64,000 bases of DNA, taken from the NCBI GenBank assembly GCA_963662155.1, contig OY759270.1, positions 13,291,033 through 13,355,032 of the forward strand, in the 5' to 3' direction. The number at the start of each line of letters is the position of its first letter. Positions within the stretch are counted from its first letter, which is position 1. This document shows positions 1 through 12,317 of the stretch, one piece after another. The position numbers and the translations under genes were made by a program. The notes beneath the pieces were generated by a model that was given only the letters and a program-made list of their open reading frames with translations, did no database searches and was not told the origin of the DNA. Source of the DNA: Lamellibrachia columna (lineage: Eukaryota; Annelida; Polychaeta; Sabellida; Siboglinidae).

Positions 1-268
1 TGTCGGCAACCCACAATAGTATTAGTACAAGCTATACATATGAAGGAAGTATATCAGGCATGGGGTCAATTCTGTTTTGCCAATTCCAAAAAATCAGTTC
101 TAATTCCGCCTTGCAAAAAATCAATTCCAACTGTTAAAATCCTAGGCTAAATAAAAATTCAAATCCAATTCGTTTTAACACAGTTTTATTTGTCACGTGT
201 GCACAATCATATTTAATTAGATATGATTAAAAAATTATTGTTCGTTAAATGCACACACACACACATAT

Positions 269-301
<33 letters not shown>

Positions 302-1260
302 CAGGTTTGCCATAAAAAACTTTAAAATGGCATCCAGCCATTTCATATGTACTTTCTGCTGCGACACCTCTCCTGGATTTTTGCTAACAAAACCAGACAT
401 TTTGGACAGCCCTGGACAGTTGGGTCATTAATCTGAGTTTTGAACAGTTTCCCCTGTTTATATCGGGTCCAGGTCATTTGCCCCTTTGTCACTTGCCCCC
501 CTTGCCTTATTCAAAATCTGGACATTTGCCCCCTGTCCGTAGCTTCTGGATTATTTGAAAGGTTTTTTTAAGAAATGTTTTTTTAACTTATTTTTTATTT
601 CTGAATATGAATTCAAGATATATATATATATATAACCCTAATTGCAATTAATGTTCTTTGTGCCAGATCAGCCAAGTAAATTACTTTATGTAGTTGGAGA
701 TGATCCTGTAATCAAAGGATTATCTTTATTGCAATTGTGGAAGAAGCCAGTGACATTAGGACCTGGACATGTTAGGACAATTGAAGATATTTGAAAGAAG
801 CCATCTCAACAAGGTTTCTTTTGAATTGCATTTACGATGGAGAGTTGGAGTGACTCCATTTTCCTATAAAACTGGATGCACAAGCCAGAGTTGTCAGAAT
901 TCACTTATAACTTCACCATGGAAATTACTACTAGCATCTGAGGAGGTCAGAAGCTATGGTCAATGGGAGTGAGGCCAGCGTCGATCCTGATCATGCAAGG
1001 GTGCTGTGGTCACTGATCTGATCTCCAGATCCAGAATGTGATCAACAAGACTGCCTGCAACCATGATGGTGACACGGCACAGATAGAAGCTGCCAAGGTC
1101 CGTGAGGACCTGAAAACTAAGGGGCACTCCAAACCAGCTGATCTCTGACTCGTTACTGTCCACCAGTGTTTGTGGAAGCATCACCCCAAGAACCCATCTT
1201 CCACCACTGATCTGACTATCAATGATACCTGGAAGACAACTGGTGACAAGATCATCTCAT
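1..1260. other. AT-rich sequence, no gene recognised
   Basis: Contains a CCAATTCC-rich repeat tail at about 60-180 and a CA/TA microsatellite at 250-301. At about 960-1260 there is a GC-richer stretch with short open frames on both strands that I could not assign to any family. Confidence 0.5.
250..301. repeat. (CA)n(TA)n microsatellite
   Basis: A CA run is followed by an interrupted AT dinucleotide run. Confidence 0.9.
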
Positions 1261-1423
1261 ACACACTCCAGGGGATAGGCCATTGCATTAGGCTAAAGTG
1301 ACTTCGACTTGTCATTGAATGTTATGTTATTGTAGTAATAATGATAAAACTGCAAACTGATTTTCACTTGTCAACTATCATAGAAAAAAGGGGCAGATGT
1401 CTGGGGGGGGGGCAAATATACTA

Positions 1424-2532
1424 GGAGGCAGATTTATATCGCTATCAGTTGTAGTATCATTGATATTCCATCAAATTTACTGGAAAGTTTGAGTCTTCAA
1501 CATCCTAATCTCCAACATGTATTCTCCATGGGGACATTTTTAATTACTACAAAGGGCAAACCCTACAGCCACATGTAACAGCATTGTACAGGTGACCAGT
1601 GACATGTTTAGTATGGGAAACTTGTGGGCTGAACATTAGGCTTGGATAAACAAGGGGCTGCATTCAAGTGGGGCAGGCTTCCTCTCTCACACAAAGGGAA
1701 TGAGCAGGCAGGTGCCCTTAATTGGCAATCTCTGTAAATAAACCTTGTACACTGAGAAAGAAAATGAGGCCTGAATGGTCTGATTTGGGTTTTACTGTCT
1801 GTATTCTCCATGGGGACATTTTTAATTACTACAAAGGGCAAACCCTACAGCCACATGTAACAGCATTGTACAGGTGACCAGTGACATGTTTAGTATGGGA
1901 AACTTGTGGGCTGAACATTAGGCTTGGATAAACAAGGGGCTGCATTCAAGTGGGGCAGGCTTCCTCTCTCACACAAAGGGAATCAGCAGGCAGGTGCCCT
2001 TAATTGGCAATCTCTGTAAATAAACCTTGTACACTGAGAAAGAAAATGAGGCCTGAATGGTCTGATTTGGGTTTTACTGTCTGTTACAGTAACTTAGTAT
2101 TTCTTTTTGATGCAAATATACTAGGAGGCAGATTTATATCGCTATCAGTTGTGGTATCATTGATATTCCATCAAATTTACTGGAAAGTTTGAGTCTTCAA
2201 CATCCTAATCTCCAACATGTATTCTCCATGGGGACATTTTTAATTACTACAAACGGCAAACCCTACAGCCACATGTAACAGCATTGTACAGGTGACCAGT
2301 GACATGTTTAGTATGGGAAACTTGTGGGCTGAACATTAGGCTTGGATAAACAAGGGGCTGCATTCAAGTGGGGCAGGCTTCCTCTCTCACACAAAGGGAA
2401 TGAGCAGGCAGGTGCCCTTAATTGGCAATCTCTGTAAATAAACCTTGTACACTGAGAAAGAAAATGAGGCCTGAATGGTCTGATTTTGGTTTTACTGTCT
2501 GTTACAGTAACTTAGTATTTCTTTTTGATGCA
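1424..2532 (+). repeat. Tandem duplication, about 418-bp unit, three partial copies
   Basis: CTCCATGGGGACATTTTTAA occurs at about 1,526, 1,806 and 2,225. Copies 2 and 3 are 418 bp apart; copies 1 and 2 are only 280 bp apart because a block of about 138 bp (including AATATACTAGGAGGCAG) is missing between them. Near-identical copies imply a recent duplication. Confidence 0.75.
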
Positions 2533-3016
2533 AATGCTTGATTATATTGTTCTTGGTCACAATGTTTCAATACCAGAGTAGACAGTGTCTATGCTGTAAT
2601 GTTGACAACTTCCTGGCTGTTACCAGATTCAGGGTGACATGCTAATAGCAGACAAATATGATTTTAAAAGTAATATAAGTAAATATAAGGGTAAATATTA
2701 ACAGTATCAAGTCAATAATTCCAACAAAATCAATTCCAATTCCCCCCCAAAAAAAAAAATTCCAATAATTTTTTTTTTAAAGTCAATTCCAATTCCGGAA
2801 CTGGAATTGAGGGTCAGTTCCAATTCCGGAAGGGAATTGACCACATGCCTGAAGTATATTCATGACAATATCTTGTCTCTGTGTACTACAGCAACAGTCA
2901 TGAACAGTATAATTGAATTGAAACAAGCTTATGTCTGTGGGGCTTTTGTCGGGAGGGGCTTTTGTCCATGCACCATACTATCTAGCAGATGCTGTCAGTA
3001 TAATACCTAATAATTA

Positions 3017-3026
3017 TATATATATT

Positions 3027-3090
<64 letters not shown>
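3017..3090. repeat. (TA)n microsatellite
   Basis: About 70 bp of TA dinucleotides with one interruption. The ORFs of alternating Tyr and Ile here are artefacts. Confidence 0.95.
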
Positions 3091-3091
<1 letters not shown>

Positions 3092-3653
3092 GTGTGGGCA
3101 GATATGTGTGTGTGCGTGCAGCATTTATAAGGTAAAGATGCATAGATCTGCATTTGGTCCAATAACAATATTCATGCATTATGTTATCTAAATCGAGTGT
3201 CAGATATAAAATAAGGAACCCCATAGAAAGTATACCTATGGGTCCATATTTTGTTATGGAATTTGGACCCCTTATAGAATTTTGACCTCCCTGGCCCATT
3301 AAAAACAGTGCAATGTTGATTAGATAATATAATACACTTTGGAGCTAGGATGCTACAATTTTGGTTACATGCGTTTGGTTATGTTACCAGTGGCATTCGT
3401 CAAACTGACCAAACAGATTCATTAAAAACATTATGAGATCAGTGAATGACCCATTGGTTGAATTAACATGGCTCCATAGGGAAAATGCTTTTCCCTGTGG
3501 TTGATTACTTTATATATTCTATATGACACTGGCACTCTTATATTCTAAAAATAATATATACAAGAGAAAGTTTCTCACATTGTGATTCATTTTTATTATA
3601 CAAAAGATGAATTTTGTAAAATTTTCAAGTCACTGTATGTGTAATCTTTTCAG

Positions 3654-4135
3654 ATGAAGGATTCATCATTGGTTCGTATAAGTACAAGTACTAGTTTTGA
3701 AGCATCCAGCGCTACGGGTGATGCCGTCAATCTTTACATTACGGATGTCACCTTTAGTGCCATCACTGCTACTACTGCTATGACACCACATACAACTGAT
3801 GCTGAAATGCAAATCGATCCGGTAACGATATTTCAAGTGCGACACTTCGCGAATGCTGCTGTAGTCACAGATGACATTATTGCACCAATGAACGTTGATC
3901 ATGACTACTCCTATGTGAAGCTTCCATCAGATTCAGTGAGAATAAAGACATTGGTGCAGATGATGCACACTATGTGATAACAGCGACATAACCGAGGGTG
4001 ACTCAAGCAGCACCGACACCTATGAGAAAGAGAAGAAGTTTGTCATTCATGAGAAAAACTTATGTCACTTTTCTGCACCTGCCACACACCAAACAGCCAT
4101 AAACTGTGACACAGGTTGTACTCATGTCTGATCTA
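3654..4135 (+). pseudogene. Relic ORF, possibly transposon-derived
   Basis: An open frame of 107 codons starts right after an acceptor-like TTTTCAG, followed in another frame by YEKEKKFVIHEKNLCHF. The latter resembles a KFIVFE-type motif common in uncharacterised transposon-associated invertebrate proteins. Frame breaks suggest decay. Assignment weak. Confidence 0.25.
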
Positions 4136-4227
4136 TCAGCCAAGGTCTTTCGGATACTGGGGTGTCTGTCAGAGGAAAGTGTGCTGATTTCTACCCCTGG
4201 ATGAGTGAAAGGTGAATTGAATATGTT

Positions 4228-4655
4228 AGGTGTACATGTACTATCAGTCAGAATAAGTAGTGTATTGGTGTATATTTAGTGCCAGTAGTGTATTGGAACA
4301 GATGGTTGGTGTGCAAGTACTATCAGTCAGAACAAGTAGTGTATCGATACATATGATTGGTGTACATTTACTGTCAGTACAAGTAGTGTATTTGGTAGAG
4401 AATGAGACGCTTGGTTTACATTTGCTGTCGGTAGGAACATTTACATTTACTGTCAGAAGAAGTAGTGAAATGGTGCAGATTCCAGAATGAGATCATTGGT
4501 GTACATTTACTGTTGGTAGGAACAAGTAGTGTATTGGTATGCATGATTGGTGTACATTTACTGTCAGTCAGAACAAGTAATATTGTTACACATGATTGGT
4601 GTACATTTACTGTCCAATCAAAACAAGTAGTCTATTGCCATTGGTACAGATGATG
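4228..4655 (+). repeat. Degenerate ~50-bp tandem repeat
   Basis: About eight diverged units with the shared phrases GTGTACATTTACTGTCAG and AACAAGTAGTGTATTGG. Confidence 0.7.
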
Positions 4656-5116
4656 ATGGTGAAACAGTTAAAATGCCTTGGCTTTATAACGATTAATTAT
4701 TTCCTAAGCTAAACTACTAGTATATTTGATATGTTGTGGCATAATAATGATGTGTGTAACTGTGATATCCATGTTCCAGGTTGTATTTCCCGGTGGTAGA
4801 AGTCACTGTTTTTAGTCAATGTTTACCCAGGTAGTCTTGGTTTCAGTCATTCTAGTTAGCCTTATTTCTTTGGTAATTGTTTTTCTATGTGAATAAACTT
4901 TTGATATATTTTATGTTGGTCTCAATATAAATGAAATTGTGTGTAGTGACATGCAAGATGCTGCAGGTAACATTTTTGTTGACAGAAGTGGGATATGGAT
5001 AAGAAGGCATTCACATCATTCAGTTATTAATATTTTAGTGGGAATTTTTGTAGTTTACCAGGTTTTTTCGCCCTGCTGCATACTGTGGGTGCCTCACAAT
5101 TTGTCTATATCAGACT

Positions 5117-5250
5117 ATCAGTACACTCACCTGTGTCAGGTCAATCTCCATAGCTAAACTTTCCATCAATTCAATTCGGTTCAGAATAGATATCACAGAT
5201 CCTTCCCACATCGCAGGATGGGATTACTTGTCTTGCCTTTCCTGAGCCTG
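5117..5250 (-). other. Candidate coding exon with start codon (unidentified gene)
   Basis: Minus-strand segment with an acceptor-like ATTTCAG (near 5,251) and a strong donor CAG|GTGAGTG (near 5,130). Inside, ATG opens MWEGSVISILNRIELMESLA then MEIDLTQ in frame up to the donor; a TAA lies just upstream, so the ATG would be the start. No family recognised and no downstream exons confirmed. Confidence 0.3.
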
Positions 5251-5679
5251 AAATATAATTTGTCAGGGTTAGTTGATAGCACTATAATTCCATAATTACC
5301 ATAATAGTTGCAAAACTGTGAACATTACATACTGTCAGTAGTTAATTATTGTTATTTAAATGATTACATTGCACCAAACAACAAGGTGTTGTGGTGTGCT
5401 ACAGAGAGGGATGATTACAAGTACGAATATTAATGTAATCATGATTACAGTAATTATTGCAATCACAATTACTAATGTAGTCATGATTACAATCATTATT
5501 ACGGTAACATTTAAGAATATATATATTATATTCACATAATGAATTAAATAAACCCTCATGTTATTATTGTCATCAATGTTATTCAACACAAAATCAAACA
5601 TAATATTAAAATACAGTCACGGTACACTTAATTAGATTAGATACAAAATAAAGAGAAAAGCCTGCTTGCATTGCCATTG

Positions 5680-6140
5680 TAGTTCGGACCTCGCCCTCGG
5701 GCTAGGTAAAAGAAATATGCAAAAAAAATATGATTATTAAAATGGCAATGATTCAATAACATTGAAAACAAATGAATTACTGACCTGCCCGCGAATCAAT
5801 GAGTCGGCACGCAAATCATGCAATGACAGCAGACCAACATCTAACACCGCTCTGTCTGTGCATATCACTACAAAATCATCGTCTTCGCCTTCGTACGGTG
5901 ATGCAAGCACCAACGCGGTCGGGCACACGGTGCTGCATAGCCATAGCCTAGCCCGGCCCAATTTCCACAGGTTCACCACATCACGTTACCTAGTAAGGAA
6001 TCGTTGACAGTCAAAGCGCTGTTGTAATTTTTCCTGAATCCAACGTCAACAAAGGCGAAGCCGACCTGGAGTCTGTAGCTAGCAATGCCGGAGCTCGTTA
6101 GGCGGCGCTAGTAGTGCTATGATCGGCAAGTCGACCAAAA
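5680..6140 (-). promoter_or_regulatory. GC-richer patch, candidate promoter/5' UTR exon of the unidentified gene
   Basis: Several CpGs in otherwise AT-rich sequence. In minus orientation an open stretch ends at a donor-like GGGCAG|GTCAGTAA at about 5,780. The only long open frame there lacks an ATG and follows a stop, so it is more likely an untranslated first exon than coding. Could also be unrelated. Confidence 0.25.
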
Positions 6141-7880
6141 CGTGTACCCAGAGAGGCCCGTTTATAGGGGGTGCCTTTAACGGTCCATAGCAGCTGATAT
6201 AGACCACGTATAATAAAAGTGTGCATATGCCTGTAAAGCTGAATAAACGTTCTTTACGCTGATGTACATCCTGTTTTATTTCTTTAGCTGAAAGTATTTT
6301 GTTTTTTAAGGTGAAAATTTAACGATTCTCGCAAATCCGGGATTCACCTTGATTCACGAAAAAAAACCAATTGTATGTCTTTCATTGATCATTTATTAAC
6401 ACAAAAATATTTTTTTATATTTTGGCTAGGTCTGGCTAGTAATGTACTGTACTACTAAAACAACCCCCTATCACTATCCACTGACGCCAAGAATTATCTA
6501 GCTATTTTAACGTAGGGGCATTTTAAAAGAGCTGGAGGTATGTGATTTTGATTAAAGTTGGTGAGCATGTCAATGAGATGATGGCAGTTGCTGCACATTT
6601 ATTTCAGAATTTTTGATGGTCAGGTTTTCTTATAATCAGACAAAACGTTAACATGGCCACCAATGCAATTCCCAACTGTGGTCCGACTCCTAAACCGCAG
6701 AGTGGATGATTGGTTAGCGCTAGCAATAGGGAGTGAGAGCGATTGCTCTCTTAAAAATTATACCCTGCATAATTTGCCACGATTATCAGAGAATATAGGC
6801 TGGCACAAATGTTTAAATTTAATAATAGTATAGTGCCAAATAAAGTACGTATAGGGTGGCATTTTTCATAAAATAAATACGCGTATAGGGACGCTTATTC
6901 GGCACTCAAGAGTATGTAAGCGGTAAGCTTATGGCCAAATTAAGCATGGACCACTGTAAGGCAACTCTGTCAGATATACTCTTTATTAGTTTCTAAGTCA
7001 TCATAAAATTTACAATCCTAGCAACAACGAAGATTATGTGCTGAACCTAACAGCCCCATGTGGTTAATGAACTGGTCTCTAGAGAATAATGCAGCCTCCT
7101 GTTGATGTGAGAGTGTCATTTGATGTTTCTCAATCATTTTGTCATCTGTAGAAGTCTCCTGTCATCATGGTGTCAGCCCACTTTGTGATGTGTTTGTCAT
7201 TCTAGGTCCAGCAATTCCGACTCTGACCACAACACCAGGTGTCACCCCGGGCAGTCAGACGGAGTCGCTGACTGTCATCCTTGACCTCATGGGGCATCTT
7301 ATATATATATTGTAAATGTAAATTTTTTCAACACATTTCATTTGTTAACCCGCTAAATAAAAATAAAAAATTAATTGATTACATGGTAGATGCAAACTGT
7401 ATCCATGAGTAAAACTAATTTAGAAATGTCAATAAAGTTAACTTTATTTATAGTAAACTTACAATGCTATTGGAATACAAATTAAGCACATTTTAGTAAC
7501 ATATTTCAAAAAACATCATTGCACCTGCCATATCTCCCCTTAACATAACACACAAAACACTTTTCTATTACAGAAAGTATTGCCACGCTGCAAGTATCCC
7601 ACAACACACTTGACAATACTGGCCACCATTGATCAATGGTTATGGTAGCATATTTCACTCATGTAAAATAGCCTGAGCTTTTCGGTTTCACTTGTGTGTA
7701 ACCTGCAAAAGTCGTCTAGTTTCAAATTTAAAGTAATAATGCAGTAGTAAAGTAAAACTGCTGGCAAGCAGATCACCAATGTATAGCGAAAATGTATGTT
7801 CCACTTGTTTCAAAATGTGCACAAGTTGTGCTGATGGTGCAGTCAAACCACCAAATGCACCCTTGTCATGACTACGCTTT
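6140..7880. other. Noncoding, no gene recognised
   Basis: Contains a transposon end near 6,690-6,776 and an open, GC-richer stretch at about 7,205-7,300 preceded by TTCTAG that could be a stray exon. Nothing else is identifiable. Confidence 0.4.
6690..6776. mobile_element. Right end related to the 54-kb TIR transposon
   Basis: AATAGGGAGTGAGAGCGATT followed by TATACCCTG resembles the right end of the 54,031-55,238 element (ATAGGGAGCGAGAGCGATCG, then ATGCCCTG). The left end was not identified, so the extent is unknown. Confidence 0.4.
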
Positions 7881-8045
7881 CAGATGCATGTACATCTGTC
7901 CTTCTTCTACTACATTTGTCTCTGTAGTCACCAGTGCCCTCATACAGTGATCACAAGAAAAATCGAAATCATGGATTTTATACACCAAATATCCACCTAC
8001 TGTATATATGTGAGCACATTGGTAACTGCAGCAGTGCTTTCAAAA

Positions 8046-8570
8046 TCAATACTCGCTAGATGCTTCACTGGACAGACGTGACATGCCATCTTTGTCATAC
8101 TCACAGTTTGCGGATGGAATGCTAGCCAGCATCAAAGTTGAACATAAATTTCTATGTGCAAAGCGAAACACTCGTGCCGAGAGATTAAATCTGTGTCCAC
8201 CCTTAGATCGAATTTGGGAAAATATGTTTTCAAGACAATCATAAATAGCGGTAATGACATTAATGTCTTGAATAAGACCATCAAAACAAGGTGGACGATA
8301 TTTTTTACCCTTTACATTTACATACCAGTTTTCAGATTCTGCCTTCATGTCTGACAGGACTTTCAGATGCTGATTACTATTTGCGGAAATGGGTGAGGCA
8401 GCCTTCTTTCCATAAGATCTTACGTTTAACACGTCGAAGGCATCATTGACTTTCTTCACAAAGTCAGCTGTCAAGTATGCCTGACACTGCAGTTTGCCTA
8501 GGGAGGCCAAGATGTTCATCCCTGCATATACTGTGTTGGAAAACACCTGTGCTGCAAGACCTGTAAACAA
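8046..8570 (-). pseudogene. Truncated P-element/THAP9-type transposase
   Basis: 174-codon ORF resembling the C-terminal half of THAP9/P-element transposases: LAAQVFSNTV, ADFVKKVNDAFDVLNVRS, RPPCFDGLIQDIN and ENIFSQIRSKGG followed by a FR-AHRNL helix. Compared with the family, a short segment between the GFL-like block and ENIFSQIR seems missing. No THAP domain or N-terminal RNase H part is seen upstream, and an acceptor-like AG lies at the start (TTTACAG|GTC near 8562). It is probably an inactive remnant; a domesticated exon is not excluded. Confidence 0.7.
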
Positions 8571-9440
8571 TTTATACTGTAAAACTTCATGTGATTAATA
8601 AAAAAAATTGCACAGATTACATATTTGTCCATGACAGTTCCTTATAAATTTACAACATGTTTATAACATATCACAACTTTATTAAAGGAATATTAATTAA
8701 TTTAGACATGGGTCATCACACCAATACACACATACATATTTAGGTAAATAAACTGGCAATGTTATTACCCTCATCGGTGAGAAGGGAGGCAGATAGATAT
8801 GTTCAGAAGTTGCATGTTTAAACGTGTGTGCATTGAAAATACCCGGTGCCATGGCATGAGCATGGAGAATATTTACCTAGTTATGTATCACGATACAATT
8901 AAGTTTAACATCCATTCGTTGCACAACGAAATTTCCCACGATTTTCATTTATCTAAAAAAATTAATAATCATACTTACGTAAGCCACCTACATATTGTAA
9001 TATATAAATAGAGCAGATAACGGCACAAATAACTTTTGTTAATTTACAACGCACAGAATATTTTCGCAGCCATCGAGTGCACTGACACTGAGTCTGCGAC
9101 TGTGTTGTCTTTGGACTTTGCTCAGCCTCGAAGTTGAACCGACTACTCTGTCTCTGACACAAATGACTGCAACTATGGTAAACATTCAAAATAACTGTAT
9201 ATAATCCTGATAATAAGTATGTGTGATGATACATTAGCCAGTTTACCATACCGACAGTTACGAAAACCTTTACGTCACTGCATGTACTCTCTTGAGTCTT
9301 GTGTTGTGATATTTGTAAGATTGTTTACCGTGCCCAAATGGCGCTCAAACAAGTTAACAAGATTTGCCATCCAAGCCAAAGGCCCAGATGGCAAGTGGAC
9401 AAGGAAGCCATTGGCTTATCGAGAGTCCAACAATGTTCAT

Positions 9441-12317
9441 CTACTTATAACCCGCCCTCCTGAGATATGTGTCAACCTTGTTTTTAAACATATTCACGCT
9501 GCTAGCAGTTACACAATCTGTAGACAATTTGTTCCATTCATTTATTGTCCTCTGTGAGAACGAGTGCTTCCTGATGTCCAATCTACATTGATCCTTTACT
9601 AATTTTACCTCATGTCCTCTAGTTCTGCTATCCTTCTTGAGTGAGAAAAACATATTTCTATCAATATTTTCATACCCATTCAATATCTTAAAAACTTCAA
9701 TCTGATCTCCTCTTAACCTCCTTGTCTCTAGAGTTGTTAAACCACATTCTTTCAGGCGTTCTTCATAACTAAGGTCTCTCAGTTCTGGAATCATTTTAGT
9801 TGCTCTCCTTTGTATGCGTTCAAGCGTATCTATATCTTTCTTACGATATGGTCTCCATGCTTGTATACAGTATTCTAAATGAGGTCTAACTATTGCTTTA
9901 TAAAGAGGTATAATTAACTTTTTTCCCTTGTATGTTATGTTTCTTCTAATCAATCCAAGAATGTGATTACCCTTTGAAGCTGCAATACCACACTGCTCTG
10001 AAACTTTCATATCAGCGCTTATTGTAACTCCTAAGTCCTTTTCTTTTACGGTAGTACCCAGAACAGTATCTCCCATTTTATAGTTTACATTCAAGTTCCT
10101 ATGTCCTGTATGTAGGCATTTACATTTCCCAAAATTGAACAACATCTGCCATTTCTCAGACCATTTCACTAATCTGTCTAGATCGTTTTGTAAATGTTGT
10201 TTATCACCATCAGTAACCTTTCTAAACAGTTTTGTGTCATCCGCAAATTTCAGTACGTTACTTGTTATACTGTCGTCCAAGTCATTGATATAAATTAAGA
10301 ATAATATAGGTCCTAATACTGATCCTTGAGGTACCCCACTCAAAACCGATTTCCAATTTGAAACTTCTCCATCTACTACAACTCGTTGTCTTCTGTCAGT
10401 CAGCCATTGTTCTATCCAGTCAGTTATGCTGTCCCCGATACCATGGGCTTTTAATTTAAGTAGTAATCTTTGATGTGGCACTTTGTCAAAAGCTTTCTGA
10501 AAATCTAAGTAGATAATATCTACTGGCGATCCCACGTCTATCCACTTAGTGATTTCTTCCAAAAAACATAACATATTTGTTAAGCACGACCTCGCTTTAA
10601 GGAATCCATGTTGAGATGAATTTAATAATTTATGCTTAACGAGGAATTCCACCATATGGTCTTTAATTAACCTTTCTAATAATTTACAAATCACTGACGT
10701 TAAACTCACTGGTCTGTAATTCTCTGACTTATTTCTCGAACCCTTTTTAAATAATGGTATGATGTTTGCTTCTTTCCATTCAAACGGAACAACTCCCTCT
10801 TTTAATGACAAGTTGAATACTCTTGCAAGTGGTATACTGATTTGTTCTACTGTTTCCATTAGTAATTTTGGAGGAATCCCATCCACTCCCGGTGATTTGT
10901 TATCTTTCATTGCCTTTATTTTCTTAGCTACCGATTCTGGAGTTACAACTAACGGACCTAAATAGTCAGATTTAGCCCCCTGAAATTTAGCATCAGCAAC
11001 TGGTAATGAACTAATATCTTCTTTGGTAAACACTGAACTGAAGTAACCATTTAGGTCTTCCGCCATTAAAAACCCCTGTGATATTATATTTCCAGCACTG
11101 TCTTCTAGAGGTCCAACCTTGTCTTGTACGTTTTGTTTACTCCTGACATATGCATAAAAACTCTTGCTGTCATTTTTTATGTTACATGCTAGTTTTTGCT
11201 CATAGATTCTTTTAGATTGTCTGATTTCAGTTGTAGCTGCATTAAGTGCCTCTTTGTATTTTGCATAGTCTTCGTCCTTTCTGGTACGCCTATAAACCCT
11301 CCACATAGTTTGTTTTAGCATTATTTTTCTAATAGCCTCATTTGACAAGTGTTTCTTTCTACACCGTTTTCCTTGTTTTTGGAAGGGAACAAATTTATCG
11401 ATGATACTCTCAATTTCATATTTTAGAATATTCCAACATTCAATTGCGGTCTTATTCATCAGCATGTTATTCCAATCTAGCTTTGCTAAGTATTTTCTCA
11501 TATCTTTGTAGTTACCTTTGTGGAAGTTTCTCTTGTACGTTTTCTTATTTTTACTTTCTGATTTTACGTTGATGTCAAAATGTATTTGATTATGGTCACT
11601 ATTACCCAATGGTTCAAATATTTTTACATTGTCCACTAATTCTTTTTGTGATGACAAAACTATATCTAATACATTTTCTCCCCTGGTTGGTTCTAGTACG
11701 TGCTGAGTAAGAAAGCTATCCTGGATTAAAAATAGAAATTGTTGGTCCTCAATCCCTGTGCTCTCTAGAGAATTCCATTGTATGTGTCCATGGTTAAAAT
11801 CTCCCATTATGATACATTCCCCTTTACTAACTTCCTTTATAGCGTTTTTTATTTTTGTGTTGTCCTCTTCGTTTATGTTTGGACTTCGGTAAACTAATCC
11901 AATAGTTAATTTTGAATTACCTGAAACAATTTTGCACCAAACAGCTTCATCGCAATCTGCTTCCCTTTCTAGTTTTATTTCATAAGCCTGAATAGATTCT
12001 TTAACATATAAAATAACTCCCCCGCCCCTTCTTCCTATTCGATCTTTCCTAAACATTACATATCCTGTCAGTCCTAATTCAGCATCTGTTATATCTATGT
12101 TGGCCCATGATTCAGTTATACCAATTATGTGAGGGTCAATATCTTCTACCATAATGTTTAATTCGTTTTTCTTATTTACTATGCTCCTTGCATTTAAACA
12201 TACGCATCTATAACCTTTTTCAGAGATGTTTTTCGGATGACTTGATATTGGTTTATCTGTGCTAGTGGCCTCTTGTTCTGCTTGAGACACCTCTAGGTAA
12301 CCCCCCTGCACTTCTAG
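9441..12317 (-). CDS. CR1 LINE ORF2: endonuclease plus reverse transcriptase
   Basis: About 956 residues. The APE-like endonuclease shows LNARSI (Asn, about residue 40), ITESW (Glu, about 66), RRGGG (about 94), GDFNH (about 170) and SDHNQ (about 238). The reverse transcriptase shows KAFDKVPH (about 605), GVPQGSVLGP and the catalytic KFADD (about 690). The C-terminus has the usual RRAT and LRRAG motifs. The ORF lacks an ATG at its start: the frame opens after a TAA at 12332-12330, its first possible start-like codon is a GTG at 12311, and the first ATG (12152) lies after the catalytic Asn. Its start is therefore given at the -1 frame codon just after TTTAAAC. Confidence 0.93.
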   Translation of the reverse strand, partial: LEVQGGYLEVSQAEQEATSTDKPISSHPKNISEKGYRCVCLNARSIVNKKNELNIMVEDIDPHIIGITESWANIDITDAELGLTGYVMFRKDRIGRRGGGVILYVKESIQAYEIKLEREADCDEAVWCKIVSGNSKLTIGLVYRSPNINEEDNTKIKNAIKEVSKGECIIMGDFNHGHIQWNSLESTGIEDQQFLFLIQDSFLTQHVLEPTRGENVLDIVLSSQKELVDNVKIFEPLGNSDHNQIHFDINVKSESKNKKTYKRNFHKGNYKDMRKYLAKLDWNNMLMNKTAIECWNILKYEIESIIDKFVPFQKQGKRCRKKHLSNEAIRKIMLKQTMWRVYRRTRKDEDYAKYKEALNAATTEIRQSKRIYEQKLACNIKNDSKSFYAYVRSKQNVQDKVGPLEDSAGNIISQGFLMAEDLNGYFSSVFTKEDISSLPVADAKFQGAKSDYLGPLVVTPESVAKKIKAMKDNKSPGVDGIPPKLLMETVEQISIPLARVFNLSLKEGVVPFEWKEANIIPLFKKGSRNKSENYRPVSLTSVICKLLERLIKDHMVEFLVKHKLLNSSQHGFLKARSCLTNMLCFLEEITKWIDVGSPVDIIYLDFQKAFDKVPHQRLLLKLKAHGIGDSITDWIEQWLTDRRQRVVVDGEVSNWKSVLSGVPQGSVLGPILFLIYINDLDDSITSNVLKFADDTKLFRKVTDGDKQHLQNDLDRLVKWSEKWQMLFNFGKCKCLHTGHRNLNVNYKMGDTVLGTTVKEKDLGVTISADMKVSEQCGIAASKGNHILGLIRRNITYKGKKLIIPLYKAIVRPHLEYCIQAWRPYRKKDIDTLERIQRRATKMIPELRDLSYEERLKECGLTTLETRRLRGDQIEVFKILNGYENIDRNMFFSLKKDSRTRGHEVKLVKDQCRLDIRKHSFSQRTINEWNKLSTDCVTASSVNMFKNKVDTYLRRAGYK

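Noticed and set aside
2931..3299. Tyr/Ile repeat ORFs
   Set aside because: Translations of a TA microsatellite; the same applies to 249-431 and 30,155-30,773.
5737..5979. Minus-strand 80-codon ORF as a coding exon (LWLCSTVCPTALVLASPY)
   Set aside because: No ATG, a stop directly upstream and no plausible acceptor; kept only as part of a possible untranslated first exon.
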